From the IMG/VR virus record IMGVR_UViG_3300035698_012357, positions 1-23,923 of that record: a stretch of DNA of 23,923 nt; one strand, 5' to 3'. Below the pieces are notes generated by a model that saw nothing but the letters and a program-made list of their open reading frames with translations, searched no databases and was not told the DNA's origin. Source of the DNA: a virus. Below are positions 6,262 to 13,968 of this stretch, one piece after another (positions within the stretch are counted from its first letter, which is position 1; every line of letters starts with the position of its first letter). The position numbers and the translations under genes were made by a program.

Positions 6262-8425
6262 TTTGTCCTCCTTGTGGACTTCTTAACGATGCTGATTCTA
6301 TTGCTCCAACTTGTCTAATAAGTTCGGTATCACGAACAGAATTCAGCTTCTCTTTTGAGTCTCGTAATCTGTCAGCAGCCTTTTGTTCCTGAAGCGATTT
6401 CTTCGATTCAAGTTCAACATCTGCTTCTGTCGGAATGTTTCCGGCCTCATTTAAACCTATTTCTTCGTTCTTGGGAAGCAGATCCTTCTCGTCTTGTATT
6501 CTGCTAGAAGTTAAAACTCTCTGAAGCGAGTTTCTTCTGATCCGTGGATTCTGGCCGGTAATGGGGTCCTGGCCGAGAATCGAATGGATCTCCAGGTTGC
6601 GTTGGAATTCCTGTTCGGGATTGTCAAAAATGGATGTCCCGTGGACAACGAACATAACGTTCGGATTGAAGAGCTTCGTTCTTTCCATCTCTCTTTCGAC
6701 AATCGACTCATCCTCGTCGGTTGAATAATATTTTATCCGATCAGGTCCATGTTGGTAATAAAGATCTGTTACATGCTGACCCATTTTCGCCAGCGTTTCG
6801 ACAAGCGGCTCGGTGTAGTCGTCAATGCGATTCGACGACTGCCGAAGCTGCTGCTGCGCCTTACGCGCGGGAGCCCGAGGATCAATAGGGTTTGCTTGCC
6901 CTGAAAGCTGAGACGAGGACCCAGTCACCATGTCGATCAACTGGAATAACAAAAGCTCCTCATCAACGCTACCGCTCAAGTCAACAGGACGAATATCGAA
7001 TTGCTTAACATCCGTCATCTGGCGAACCCAGTAAACACGACCGGGCTGAAACCGGAGATTTCTGTTACCCGGGTCAAATCTGTCTTTGGCGGCAGAAAGG
7101 GCGAGGAAAGATGGAACGTGGGTTATAGTTCTCGAGTTGATTCTCTGTCGATGAATGATGTCCACTTCCTCGCTTAAATCGGCTATGTCATCCACCAGAC
7201 TCATCCCCAGAAGACGATTATCCCTCTTGATGAACCTCAGAATAAAATAAACAGGGCGACCCTTCCTAACTGGATATGGTTCGATTCGAAAAATTTGATT
7301 TGATGTCCTGTGATAGGTAATCAAATATTTCCTCTTTATTCCTCTTTCCCTGTCAGATTTCTTGACAGCAGAAGAATAAACAAGCTCAAAGAATTCGAAT
7401 TCTTTCGATTTTATTCTATCGCTTGATCTGTTTATTCCTTCAATTTGGTCCCTCGATGCAGTGTAATCATCTTCGTGGGGATCTGAGCTAGTGGCAATTA
7501 AATCTTTTACTTGTTCCTTGTTTGAAAATCTTTTCTGGTTGTACATATTAGAGACTTGATAATCTGTAAACCAGATTCGCTTACCATGGCAGACTGTGTC
7601 GTCGAGTTCCGACACATAAACTGGGTAATGAACAAAATCTATGAGAGGGACGATGTGCGCCTTTGGTCCATCATACTTGGCAACATCATATTCGTAACGA
7701 ATCTCGTGAGATATGCCTTCTGCCAATTTCTCGATTATTGCGTTATATTGATTATCCGAAACACCCGCTTCTTTTGGGGTTGGATAATCATTGAAAAAAT
7801 CGTCTGTTTTGGAATACATTTTGTAGTCAGTGACACGCTCCCATTCGGTTTCCCATGTGATCTGGATGGGGCAAGTCCCGTCTCGGAAGACTGGTATCAA
7901 GGCTTCCTTTAGGACGGAATGGATATTCGTCGCATTCTTAACTTTGTCCTCGACGAAATTCTCAAGTTCATTGGAGAACGAAACGCTTTCCTTTCGAAGG
8001 GAATCCGGGCCAGAATATTTGACAGTCAGGAATGGGATAGGTCTTAGGATGGATCGATTGATGGTTGATCGTATTTCCCTTGCCTTGATCTTGGGCATGG
8101 GCACATGGATGTGGGATGCTCCGACCCAGGGGAAGTCTGTTACGGTCACAACCCCTTCGTAGAGGTCATTCCAGTCGCGTAGTTTCCTTTGCAAGCCGGA
8201 ACGGGAGTCTTTCCACCCATCGATGATGCTTTGAAGTTCGAATTGGAGTTGCCCTCGCTCTTCGTCTGTTAGGTCTATTTCTTGACGACTGAAGCGAGCG
8301 GCAACCTCTAAAATGCTATCAGATGATTCCTTTAGGTCCTGAGGAGGTTTCTTTACTGAAGAGAACGACGTTTTTGATTCTTCTGGTCTTGTGTCTTTTG
8401 CTTGACGAAGTTCAATGCTATCCAT
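6212..8425 (-). CDS. Portal protein
   Basis: A 737-residue portal, the dodecameric ring at the head vertex through which DNA is packaged and ejected. The N-terminal third has the recurring portal pattern RDWNDLYEGVVTVTDFPWVG followed by ASHIHVPMPKIKAREI, then a wing region with SVLKEALIPVFRDGTCPIQI. A stem/clip-like region and the late segment SSSQLSGQANPIDPRAPARKA with QQQLRQSSNRIDDY match portals of many podo/siphovirus-like phages. Length fits the long (P22-like) class. The SD AGGTGAT precedes the ATG. It lies downstream of terminase and the GroES-like gene and upstream of the scaffold, the usual order. Confidence 0.85.
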   Translation of the reverse strand: MDSIELRQAKDTRPEESKTSFSSVKKPPQDLKESSDSILEVAARFSRQEIDLTDEERGQLQFELQSIIDGWKDSRSGLQRKLRDWNDLYEGVVTVTDFPWVGASHIHVPMPKIKAREIRSTINRSILRPIPFLTVKYSGPDSLRKESVSFSNELENFVEDKVKNATNIHSVLKEALIPVFRDGTCPIQITWETEWERVTDYKMYSKTDDFFNDYPTPKEAGVSDNQYNAIIEKLAEGISHEIRYEYDVAKYDGPKAHIVPLIDFVHYPVYVSELDDTVCHGKRIWFTDYQVSNMYNQKRFSNKEQVKDLIATSSDPHEDDYTASRDQIEGINRSSDRIKSKEFEFFELVYSSAVKKSDRERGIKRKYLITYHRTSNQIFRIEPYPVRKGRPVYFILRFIKRDNRLLGMSLVDDIADLSEEVDIIHRQRINSRTITHVPSFLALSAAKDRFDPGNRNLRFQPGRVYWVRQMTDVKQFDIRPVDLSGSVDEELLLFQLIDMVTGSSSQLSGQANPIDPRAPARKAQQQLRQSSNRIDDYTEPLVETLAKMGQHVTDLYYQHGPDRIKYYSTDEDESIVEREMERTKLFNPNVMFVVHGTSIFDNPEQEFQRNLEIHSILGQDPITGQNPRIRRNSLQRVLTSSRIQDEKDLLPKNEEIGLNEAGNIPTEADVELESKKSLQEQKAADRLRDSKEKLNSVRDTELIRQVGAIESASLRSPQGGQNGAQKVRPAINPTGQG

Positions 8426-8433
8426 GCAATCAC

Positions 8434-8757
8434 CTATTTCTTAAATTTATGCTTCCAGTTGTAAGGCCATTTCCCACCACCCGTGGGCTTGATAACTTTT
8501 TGCTTCTCTTGAATTTCCTTGGCCCTCTGGATCATGATGCTCTTAAAAAAAGATTTAGCTTCATCAAGAAAACCTATTATAGCCCAAGGGTTCTGAGAGA
8601 TATGGATTTTGGCGACAAAGTACCCTTCCGAATCGAGTCCAAGGAACGGGGGTTTTTCTGAAGGTTTCGCTTCTTTTTCTTGTTCCCCATTACCATCTTC
8701 GGAAGGGACATGTTGCGCATTTGCATTGTCTTTGCCACTATTATTAGTATTGTTCAC
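8434..8757 (-). CDS. Hypothetical protein upstream of portal
   Basis: A 107-residue protein with a disordered polar N-terminus (MNNTNNSGKDNANAQ, then an EKE/PSEKPP segment to about residue 38). A compact C-terminal part follows (GLDSEGYFVAKIHIS, FLDEAKSFFKSIMIQRAKEI) and a basic tail (GGGKWPYNWKHKFKK). The start is GTG at 8755-8757, preceded by AAAGGAGAAAAC at good spacing. It overlaps nothing downstream and ends 8 nt before the portal start. No family was recognised. The unusual GTG start with a very strong ribosome site supports it as a real gene. Confidence 0.65.
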   Translation of the reverse strand: MNNTNNSGKDNANAQHVPSEDGNGEQEKEAKPSEKPPFLGLDSEGYFVAKIHISQNPWAIIGFLDEAKSFFKSIMIQRAKEIQEKQKVIKPTGGGKWPYNWKHKFKK

Positions 8758-8770
8758 GTTTTCTCCTTTG

Positions 8771-9355
8771 TCAAGTCAAAATTTCAAAATTAAACTTTTT
8801 CTTATATAACATAATATTGGACATTTGGTTGTCTTCTGGGTTGTCCCACTTAAAAACAAGTTTGTCTTTGCCAAGTTTCCATTGGTCCCTTTCGCCCTTT
8901 TTCAGCCACAATTCGTCCCCAACCTCTATTGCTGCTACGGAGGTCGAGATAATCTTGACATGATAATAGGCGTATTTCTTTTCCTGCTTTTCCTCAAATG
9001 GCAACAATATCTTACTATCCTTCTTGACGTAATCCGGCACTAGAACACCAACCAAAACACCATTAACAGGAATCCCATTAACAAGCAAAATATGATCTTC
9101 ACTCCCACATATTCGCTCTTCATCAACATCGAGTTGTAGCCATGTCCAACGCTCAATAGTCGCTTTATCACCAACTTTTACAATCCCGCATCGTGGTCCA
9201 ACCTCCTCTACCATTCCGACGTAAGCATCCGGGGGGAACCTCCACCTTCGTGGATCCCTCTCAACAATCTGTAGGCCCTGGGGAGTCTTCTCCTCCACGG
9301 CAATATTTATGATGCAGTGCTTACCGGCTAAATTAAAATCACCCAATCCAGACAT
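8771..9355 (-). CDS. GroES-like co-chaperonin-fold protein, possibly tandem-domain
   Basis: A 194-residue protein. Residues about 10-95 follow the GroES/gp31 pattern: KHCIINIAVEEKTPQGLQIV (the N-terminal strand and mobile-loop region), YVGMVEEVGPRCGIVKVGDKA (the core strand pair) and EDHILLVNG (the C-terminal strand). Residues about 128-190 repeat a similar order (KIISTSVAAIEVGDELWLKKG, then SNIMLYKK), suggesting a second copy. T4 gp31, a GroES analogue, works with GroEL to fold its capsid protein; a similar role here is inference. The start overlaps the terminase stop (TAATG), with AGAGGAGG upstream, so it is translationally coupled to the terminase. An alternative is a small head protein with a similar barrel. 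Confidence 0.5.
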   Translation of the reverse strand: MSGLGDFNLAGKHCIINIAVEEKTPQGLQIVERDPRRWRFPPDAYVGMVEEVGPRCGIVKVGDKATIERWTWLQLDVDEERICGSEDHILLVNGIPVNGVLVGVLVPDYVKKDSKILLPFEEKQEKKYAYYHVKIISTSVAAIEVGDELWLKKGERDQWKLGKDKLVFKWDNPEDNQMSNIMLYKKKFNFEILT

Positions 9356-12300
9356 TAATATCCTCCTCTTGATCCAGGAAGCGGTATATCACTATAAAGA
9401 CGATTACCAGATTCCTTCTTTCCAAAAATCTTTTCATAACCAGATTCGTAAGGTGTTACCATTTTCTTGGGGATGTCGCCAAGCCCCACAACGCCGTACC
9501 GAAGCGTGTCGCAATTCGATACAAGTATTCCATTAGCAAAATATTCGTGATTTTTTTCTACGGTGAGATTATATACTGGTAGGCGTTTATTTGTTTTTTC
9601 TACATTTAAAACGTAAACGTTGCCCACAAACCCTTGAGCAAGTTTTTTGATTATCATAACGATTCGATTGGAATGCTTTTGAACAAACAATACAATGAGC
9701 CTGGATGTCGTCCTTTCCGATTTTTCTTCTCCACTTCGCCTTACAAGCATTGGAACAAAATTTGACATTCGTGATTTTGTGTGTTCCAAAACCCATATTG
9801 CACATTTGGCAAACAACATGCCTGTGGCCACGAGCAATTCTTTTTTTCCATGCGAGTTTCCCGCTTCTGACATGAACTTTTTTGTTTCGTGGGTCTTTGT
9901 GCCATGCAGATGCGAGTGGCCGAATTCTCTTGAGGTTTCTATATTGTAATTGACTGCATTTCCCAATGGAATGCTGGGATAAATGTTCACTGGCAGGCTT
10001 GCATTCGAGGTTGGAAATATTATTGTTGAGTGGGTTCCCGTCAATGTGGTGAATATGGGAATTCTTCGGTATAATTCCATTATGGGCCTTCCATATCTCC
10101 TGATGAAGTCGCCCAACACCCATCTTACGAAACAACCCACTTGGCGAATAATACAACCGACATTCCCGCCGAATGCTTTCTGGATACCGACGAAACCGAA
10201 TCCCGTTGTATGTGATTGTTTGTTGTCCCATATACTTAGTATATCACCATATCGCAGAGAGTCAATAGGTAAGAAATCTTTTTTATTAGCAACAAAAACA
10301 GGGTGATCGCCCGTCCCAGTAAGAATCGCACCATTCGAAAGTACAACTTTTCGAATTTCAGCTGATGCGTTTGTCATGGCCGATGCAATAACTCGTCTGG
10401 AGCCTTCCCTCGTTATAACCAAATCTCCAACCTGGACGCTATTGAGAGGGACTCCTCCTGTTGGCGTTTCCACAATCGTTTCCCCAGTAAGACAGGCGTG
10501 ATCCTCACATGCTTTGTCCGTATCTTCAGGCCGTATATCATCATGAATGATCGATGGGATCGTTCGAATGAGGTTATGGCAAGTGGGCGATATTTGAAGC
10601 CATGGGTAGCCGTCAGGAGCCTTGGTCATGTACTCTCGAACCTTCATCCACCCAGGAACACGGGAATTGTTGGCCTTGATCATGGGGAGATTATCACCAA
10701 ACACAGACTCCATGAGTTGTTGAATTGTCTCGCCGCCACCCTCCATATCGGCTGTTTTGCCCCAGATCTCAGGAGGAGCAACAAAATAGTCCATCGATTT
10801 AAGTTCGTCGTCAGGAGTCAGGTCGAGTATCTCCTTGGCAAGACGTTTTGGCCCAAAGCGGGTCACATATAGCTCCCTGTAAACGAAAACACGGCCCATA
10901 GGGGTAATTTCGTACCATAGAACACAGGCGGGTTCCGCAAAGCCCCAGTCCAGCGACATGATCTTGTGGGTTGTCCTTTCGGGGATGTGGGGGTTGGCCA
11001 AAACAGACTGACCAAGCGTGGAATCCCATTCGGTGAAAAAGGAACCCTCGAATACGTCCCACCGCCCCTCAGCCAGGGCGAGATATTTTTTCTCAGGAAG
11101 CGACTTCAAACGCTGGATGTAGGTGGGGTCAGCCTCAGCCAGTGCCGGGTTGTCCTTGATCTTGGCCGGGATGAAGGTCATCGTCCTGCTTGGGACCACC
11201 GGGTCGTTCCATTTCTTGTGAACGGTCCACGGTTCAATAAAACGTTTGAATAGGTACCCATGACCGACGTTCCCCGGGTTGGATGCCAGTCTGATGAGCG
11301 GCTTCACCGCCGGATCGGATGAGCGGCACCGGGAGGCCATGTAGGTCAACTGAAATTCGTTGAACATGCTGGCTTCATCGAACCCAATATCATGATATTG
11401 GGAACTGTGGTAGCGGTAAACGTCCATATCGCGTTCGCAATTCCCAGCAAGATAGGCTCTACCATTTCTCCTGACAACAATCTTCCCGTATGGCCTTGCC
11501 TCAACACAGTAAACCATGCCCGAATACTTTGTTTTCTTCACATCAGTTTTTCTAAACTCTGTATATTCACCAACACCAATAGAAACACAATATTGTTTTC
11601 GACAGTGATATTCCTTCCCTCGAAACATTCGGCAGCCATCACTTTTTTCTCCAATTGTCGCCCGAATACCTATTCTCAAACAAAGTTCCTGTATGTCGTC
11701 TGCCAATAATTTTGATGTCGTTGTATAAGAGTAGCGAAAGGTATCCTTCTTTCTCTTGTCATGATGACCATCACCGAGTAAAAGACCATCCAGCATATTT
11801 TTCAAACATTCATCTGACCAATCAAAACATTCCCGTGGTATTCTTTTCTCGTAAGCCAGTCCACCACAGTTATCTAAAATCCACGAATGAAGTTCCTTGC
11901 TCGATATTGTAACTCTTGGGACACCAATATTATCTTTGGGATATGAAACAAAGAAACCAAAATTACATTTTCTAACATCTTCTTTTAATTTGTCGAGATT
12001 ATTCTTCTGATATATAAAAACATCATACTTGTACCTGGATGTGCAGCCCTCTGAAATAAACCAGCCAAGAAATTTAGAAAAATCTTCGACCTTGCATTTT
12101 GTTATATTTTTGTGACCACCCTTGACGCTATTAAAATAAACGTATTCCGATTTGTTTAAGCAAGGACCCCTGGAAAAGGATCTCTGGATTCTACGTCTCC
12201 CATTGAAATCCTTTGCCATCTCAAACAATCCATCAGTCCATATTCTTTTTTTCTTGCCACCAGAATTTAATTTCTGAACAAAAAATCTATGTTCGGGAGT

Positions 12301-12819
12301 ACAACAAATATCAACACCATTTCTTTGCTGTATTGACATCATTTCTCCACTATATTGATATTTGATATATTTTTGTGGACGAACAAACACAATTTCGTTT
12401 TTGTCATTAACCGAAGCCACACACTCCGAACGACTTAGATCAGCGAATAATCTCCATCCAGAAGTTGTCAAAATTTCCGTTTTATCATCAAAACAATGTC
12501 CAAATTCCTGTACAGATCCGTTCTCAAACTCCCATAAATGCTTTGCCGACTTGTAGGTAGCCCCAAAATGGGGGTAAATCTTGTGGGATTCGCGGATAAT
12601 AGACCGTTCAAGCTCAGGATAGGTCCGTCTTAACAAAATTCCAGCCGTATTAGGGAATTCGAGCCGTCTTTTAAGCCCAAACAGCAGCATCGCAATGCTC
12701 TTCCCACCACCCGCAGCCCCACCATAGAGAACCTCATCGCAATCAGACCGAAGGAAGGCATCCTGCTTCGGGAAGATATTGATCTTGGCCTGTTTTCCTG
12801 ATATGTCAACAATGTCCAT
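9355..12819 (-). CDS. terL: Terminase large subunit precursor with two inteins
   Basis: A 1154-residue precursor. The ATPase/nuclease motor cuts and packages phage DNA. The extein carries Walker A GGAAGGGKS (residues 33-41), Walker B HDIGFDEAS (476-484) and a coupling motif RLASNPGN (510-517). The nuclease strand is MSLDWGF (D624), with the C-terminal acidic motif DHA/CDTLRYG split by the second intein. Exteins are residues 1-108, 461-775 and 1103-1154, so the spliced protein would be 475 aa, normal for TerL. Both inteins begin with Cys, end with Asn and are followed by Cys. The gene starts 3 nt after the candidate small subunit, with a weak GAGAAG site. Confidence 0.92.
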   Translation of the reverse strand: MDIVDISGKQAKINIFPKQDAFLRSDCDEVLYGGAAGGGKSIAMLLFGLKRRLEFPNTAGILLRRTYPELERSIIRESHKIYPHFGATYKSAKHLWEFENGSVQEFGHCFDDKTEILTTSGWRLFADLSRSECVASVNDKNEIVFVRPQKYIKYQYSGEMMSIQQRNGVDICCTPEHRFFVQKLNSGGKKKRIWTDGLFEMAKDFNGRRRIQRSFSRGPCLNKSEYVYFNSVKGGHKNITKCKVEDFSKFLGWFISEGCTSRYKYDVFIYQKNNLDKLKEDVRKCNFGFFVSYPKDNIGVPRVTISSKELHSWILDNCGGLAYEKRIPRECFDWSDECLKNMLDGLLLGDGHHDKRKKDTFRYSYTTTSKLLADDIQELCLRIGIRATIGEKSDGCRMFRGKEYHCRKQYCVSIGVGEYTEFRKTDVKKTKYSGMVYCVEARPYGKIVVRRNGRAYLAGNCERDMDVYRYHSSQYHDIGFDEASMFNEFQLTYMASRCRSSDPAVKPLIRLASNPGNVGHGYLFKRFIEPWTVHKKWNDPVVPSRTMTFIPAKIKDNPALAEADPTYIQRLKSLPEKKYLALAEGRWDVFEGSFFTEWDSTLGQSVLANPHIPERTTHKIMSLDWGFAEPACVLWYEITPMGRVFVYRELYVTRFGPKRLAKEILDLTPDDELKSMDYFVAPPEIWGKTADMEGGGETIQQLMESVFGDNLPMIKANNSRVPGWMKVREYMTKAPDGYPWLQISPTCHNLIRTIPSIIHDDIRPEDTDKACEDHACLTGETIVETPTGGVPLNSVQVGDLVITREGSRRVIASAMTNASAEIRKVVLSNGAILTGTGDHPVFVANKKDFLPIDSLRYGDILSIWDNKQSHTTGFGFVGIQKAFGGNVGCIIRQVGCFVRWVLGDFIRRYGRPIMELYRRIPIFTTLTGTHSTIIFPTSNASLPVNIYPSIPLGNAVNYNIETSREFGHSHLHGTKTHETKKFMSEAGNSHGKKELLVATGMLFAKCAIWVLEHTKSRMSNFVPMLVRRSGEEKSERTTSRLIVLFVQKHSNRIVMIIKKLAQGFVGNVYVLNVEKTNKRLPVYNLTVEKNHEYFANGILVSNCDTLRYGVVGLGDIPKKMVTPYESGYEKIFGKKESGNRLYSDIPLPGSRGGY
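9514..10494 (-). mobile_element. TerL intein 2, with an out-of-frame HNH gene inside
   Basis: A 327-residue intein (precursor residues 776-1102) inserted between DHA and CDTLRYG, in the last nuclease motif of TerL. Block A is CLTGETIVETPTGG and block B is LTGTGDHPVFV (intein residues about 58-68). Blocks F/G are PVYNLTVEKNHEYFANGILV followed by SN, then Cys+1. The penultimate residue is Ser instead of the usual His. Hint-domain sequence is recognisable at residues 1 to about 87 and about 290-327. The roughly 200 residues between them have no recognisable domain in this frame, because that DNA encodes the HNH gene at 9587-10231 in another frame. Confidence 0.88.
9587..10231 (-). CDS. HNH homing endonuclease with C-terminal zinc fingers, nested out of frame in intein 2
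   Basis: A 214-residue endonuclease predicted to cut intein-less terL alleles. Residues about 42-83 are a canonical HNH core: LHQEIWKAHNG, then HIHHIDGNPLNNNISNLE, with a further His at 83. The C-terminal third holds two treble-clef-like fingers, C141/C144/C159/C163 and C180/C183/C198/C202, typical DNA-binding add-ons of phage HNH enzymes. It has its own ATG (10229-10231) and TAA (9587-9589). An in-frame TGA lies 12 nt upstream of the ATG, so it is not a fusion to the intein. It is read on the same strand as terL but with codons starting on the third base of terL codons. The ribosome site is weak (GGTGAT, distant). Confidence 0.85.
   Translation of the reverse strand: MGQQTITYNGIRFRRYPESIRRECRLYYSPSGLFRKMGVGRLHQEIWKAHNGIIPKNSHIHHIDGNPLNNNISNLECKPASEHLSQHSIGKCSQLQYRNLKRIRPLASAWHKDPRNKKVHVRSGKLAWKKRIARGHRHVVCQMCNMGFGTHKITNVKFCSNACKAKWRRKIGKDDIQAHCIVCSKAFQSNRYDNQKTCSRVCGQRLRFKCRKNK
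11440..12495 (-). mobile_element. TerL intein 1 with in-frame LAGLIDADG endonuclease
   Basis: A 352-residue intein (precursor residues 109-460) inserted after ENGSVQEFGH, between Walker A and Walker B. Block A is CFDDKTEILTTSGW and block B is GVDICCTPEHRFFV (intein residues 60-73). Two LAGLIDADG-type helices are present: KFLGWFISEG (141-150) and MLDGLLLGDGHHD (234-246), each keeping its acidic residue. The C-terminal region MVYCVEARPYGKIV, then GRAYLAGN/C, is atypical: the penultimate residue is Gly, not His. The open frame, intact acidic residues and conserved terminal Cys/Asn suggest it still splices and could still home. Confidence 0.9.
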
Positions 12820-12822
12820 CGG

Positions 12823-13230
12823 TTATTGTTCTTCTCGCTTTGTCACGACGTTAAAAATGATCTGGGTGGGGTGGGAAGTCTTGGGGTCATCGTAGTCTTT
12901 GGATTTTAGCTTCATCAGTTTCATTGCCCGATCGAATCCATCCTTACGGGTAGACCAACTCGGGGATTCCCAAAACCCAATATCCTTGTTGTAGTTTTTG
13001 TCAGACGCATTGCAAAGCGAATCGAGCATCTTTGCCATTCGTTCTGGATCAAAATATTTGGAAAGGCACCTGTCAAACAGGATGAGTGCCACATCCTCAG
13101 AAACCTTTCCGTCCTTACGGGCCAGCAAAATCTGGTCAGGTGTTTTTACATCGTTCTCTTTTTCGAATACATTGGCAACGGCTGTGTCCCTTTCGAGTTT
13201 CTTCTTCTTCTCAAATTCTTCTGGTTTCAT
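12823..13230 (-). CDS. Candidate terminase small subunit
   Basis: A 135-residue hydrophilic protein ending 3 nt before terL. The small terminase subunit, which binds the packaging site, normally occupies this place. The N-terminus is Lys/Glu-rich and helical (MKPEEFEKKKKLERDTAV). The centre has a helical segment with LARKDGKVSEDVALILFDRC that could be a DNA-binding helix pair, and the C-terminus (SKDYDDPKTSHPTQIIFNVV) resembles an oligomerisation tail. I chose the ATG at 13228-13230, 4 nt after the preceding stop. A GTG start at 13281 would add 17 residues but has no proper ribosome spacing. The identity is inferred from position. Confidence 0.55.
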   Translation of the reverse strand: MKPEEFEKKKKLERDTAVANVFEKENDVKTPDQILLARKDGKVSEDVALILFDRCLSKYFDPERMAKMLDSLCNASDKNYNKDIGFWESPSWSTRKDGFDRAMKLMKLKSKDYDDPKTSHPTQIIFNVVTKREEQ

Positions 13231-13234
13231 ATGA

Positions 13235-13414
13235 TCAACCTTTTTTGGGGGCTCTGTAACGCCGCCATGTTTTCTTGCCACCCTTCCGAGACTTCTTGGT
13301 ATTGGCCTTCTTCTTCTTCTTACGTTTCTTTTTCTTCATCATCTTATGATAAAGATCCAGAAGCATTTGAATTGCCTTGTCGTTATCTGTCTCTTCTAGC
13401 GTATGGTAACTCAC
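13235..13414 (-). CDS. Small lysine-rich protein (tentative)
   Basis: About 59 residues from a GTG at 13412-13414 with GGTGG seven bases upstream. The frame stays open further upstream with a TTG at 13471, so the start is uncertain. After a short helical part (DNDKAIQMLLDLYHKMM) the protein becomes almost purely basic (KKKKRKKKKK, then KKSRKGGKKTWRRYRAPKKG), suggesting nucleic-acid binding. It overlaps the preceding small gene by 32 nt and ends just before the candidate small terminase. The low-complexity composition means it could be a fortuitous frame. Confidence 0.4.
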   Translation of the reverse strand: MSYHTLEETDNDKAIQMLLDLYHKMMKKKKRKKKKKANTKKSRKGGKKTWRRYRAPKKG

Positions 13415-13556
13415 AAATTTCCACCAAAAATTCTCTAAAGGATAGACTTCTAGCAGGGCATCCGAACTCAAGTAAAAATCCTAAATAACGATCAAAATAA
13501 TACTTATAAAGATCGTCCTTGAACTTGTCAAAATTAGTCCTTGTTTTTTTCCGCAT
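13383..13556 (-). CDS. Small hypothetical protein, 57 aa
   Basis: Starts at the ATG at 13554-13556 with AGAGGA eight bases upstream, and overlaps the preceding gene by 23 nt. The N-terminus is basic (MRKKTRTNFDKFKDD) and the rest is aromatic-rich and helical (LYKYYFDRYLGFLLEFG, then REFLVEICELPYARRD). No cysteine cluster or membrane segment is seen. It is unrecognised. The good ribosome site and the packing between neighbours support it as real. A longer reading of this frame starting at 13622 would run deep into the upstream gene and lacks a site. Confidence 0.5.
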   Translation of the reverse strand: MRKKTRTNFDKFKDDLYKYYFDRYLGFLLEFGCPARSLSFREFLVEICELPYARRDR

Positions 13557-13950
13557 TCTTAATTTCCTCTTGCTTGCACTTCTGCACCTCGTTGTCCAAC
13601 CACTCGAACACAGAATCGCCAACCCTTATGGAACAACAGGAACTGGCTATTTCAGATGAAATCTTCCGAAGTGCCTTCAAGTCTGCCCGAAGATCATTCA
13701 TGTCGTTCTGATGCTTTGCCATCAGGACACCAAACTTATTCTCAACCAGTAAACATCGTTTTCTCCAGTAATCTTCTGAACAAACAAGCCCACCAATCTT
13801 CCTGGTTCTCGCCATTTCATTCTCCTTCTCACTGTTTCTTGCGAAGTGAGCCAACTCGGTTCCGAGTTCGATTATTCTTTGACGAGCAATTTGCAGATCA
13901 TCTGTTTCGGCCATTATGACATCCCTCGGTAATTCGATTCCATCACCCAT
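13534..13950 (-). CDS. Hypothetical coiled-coil protein
   Basis: A 138-residue helical protein. Residues about 20-50 (IARQRIIELGTELAHFARN) and 68-105 (ENKFGVLMAKHQNDMNDLRA) have heptad-like hydrophobic spacing. Four or more cysteines occur, including CCSIRVGD, but no metal knuckle is formed. A strong GGGAGGTTAT site precedes the ATG. The C-terminus is highly charged (KCKQEEIKNAEKNKD). It lies between the methyltransferase and a run of small genes before terminase. Coiled-coil small terminases exist, so this is an alternative candidate for that subunit, though it is farther from terL. Confidence 0.6.
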   Translation of the reverse strand: MGDGIELPRDVIMAETDDLQIARQRIIELGTELAHFARNSEKENEMARTRKIGGLVCSEDYWRKRCLLVENKFGVLMAKHQNDMNDLRADLKALRKISSEIASSCCSIRVGDSVFEWLDNEVQKCKQEEIKNAEKNKD

Positions 13951-13968
13951 ATAACCTCCCTCAAGAAT

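Noticed and set aside
10200-10260. Programmed -1 frameshift joining intein 2 to the HNH protein
   Set aside because: No X-XXY-YYZ slippery heptamer is visible, and the HNH frame has a TGA just upstream of its own ATG, so a fusion would have to shift after that point. Internal initiation is simpler.
13557-13622. Upstream extension of the 57-residue gene
   Set aside because: The extra residues are the other-frame reading of the upstream gene's end and no ribosome site precedes them.
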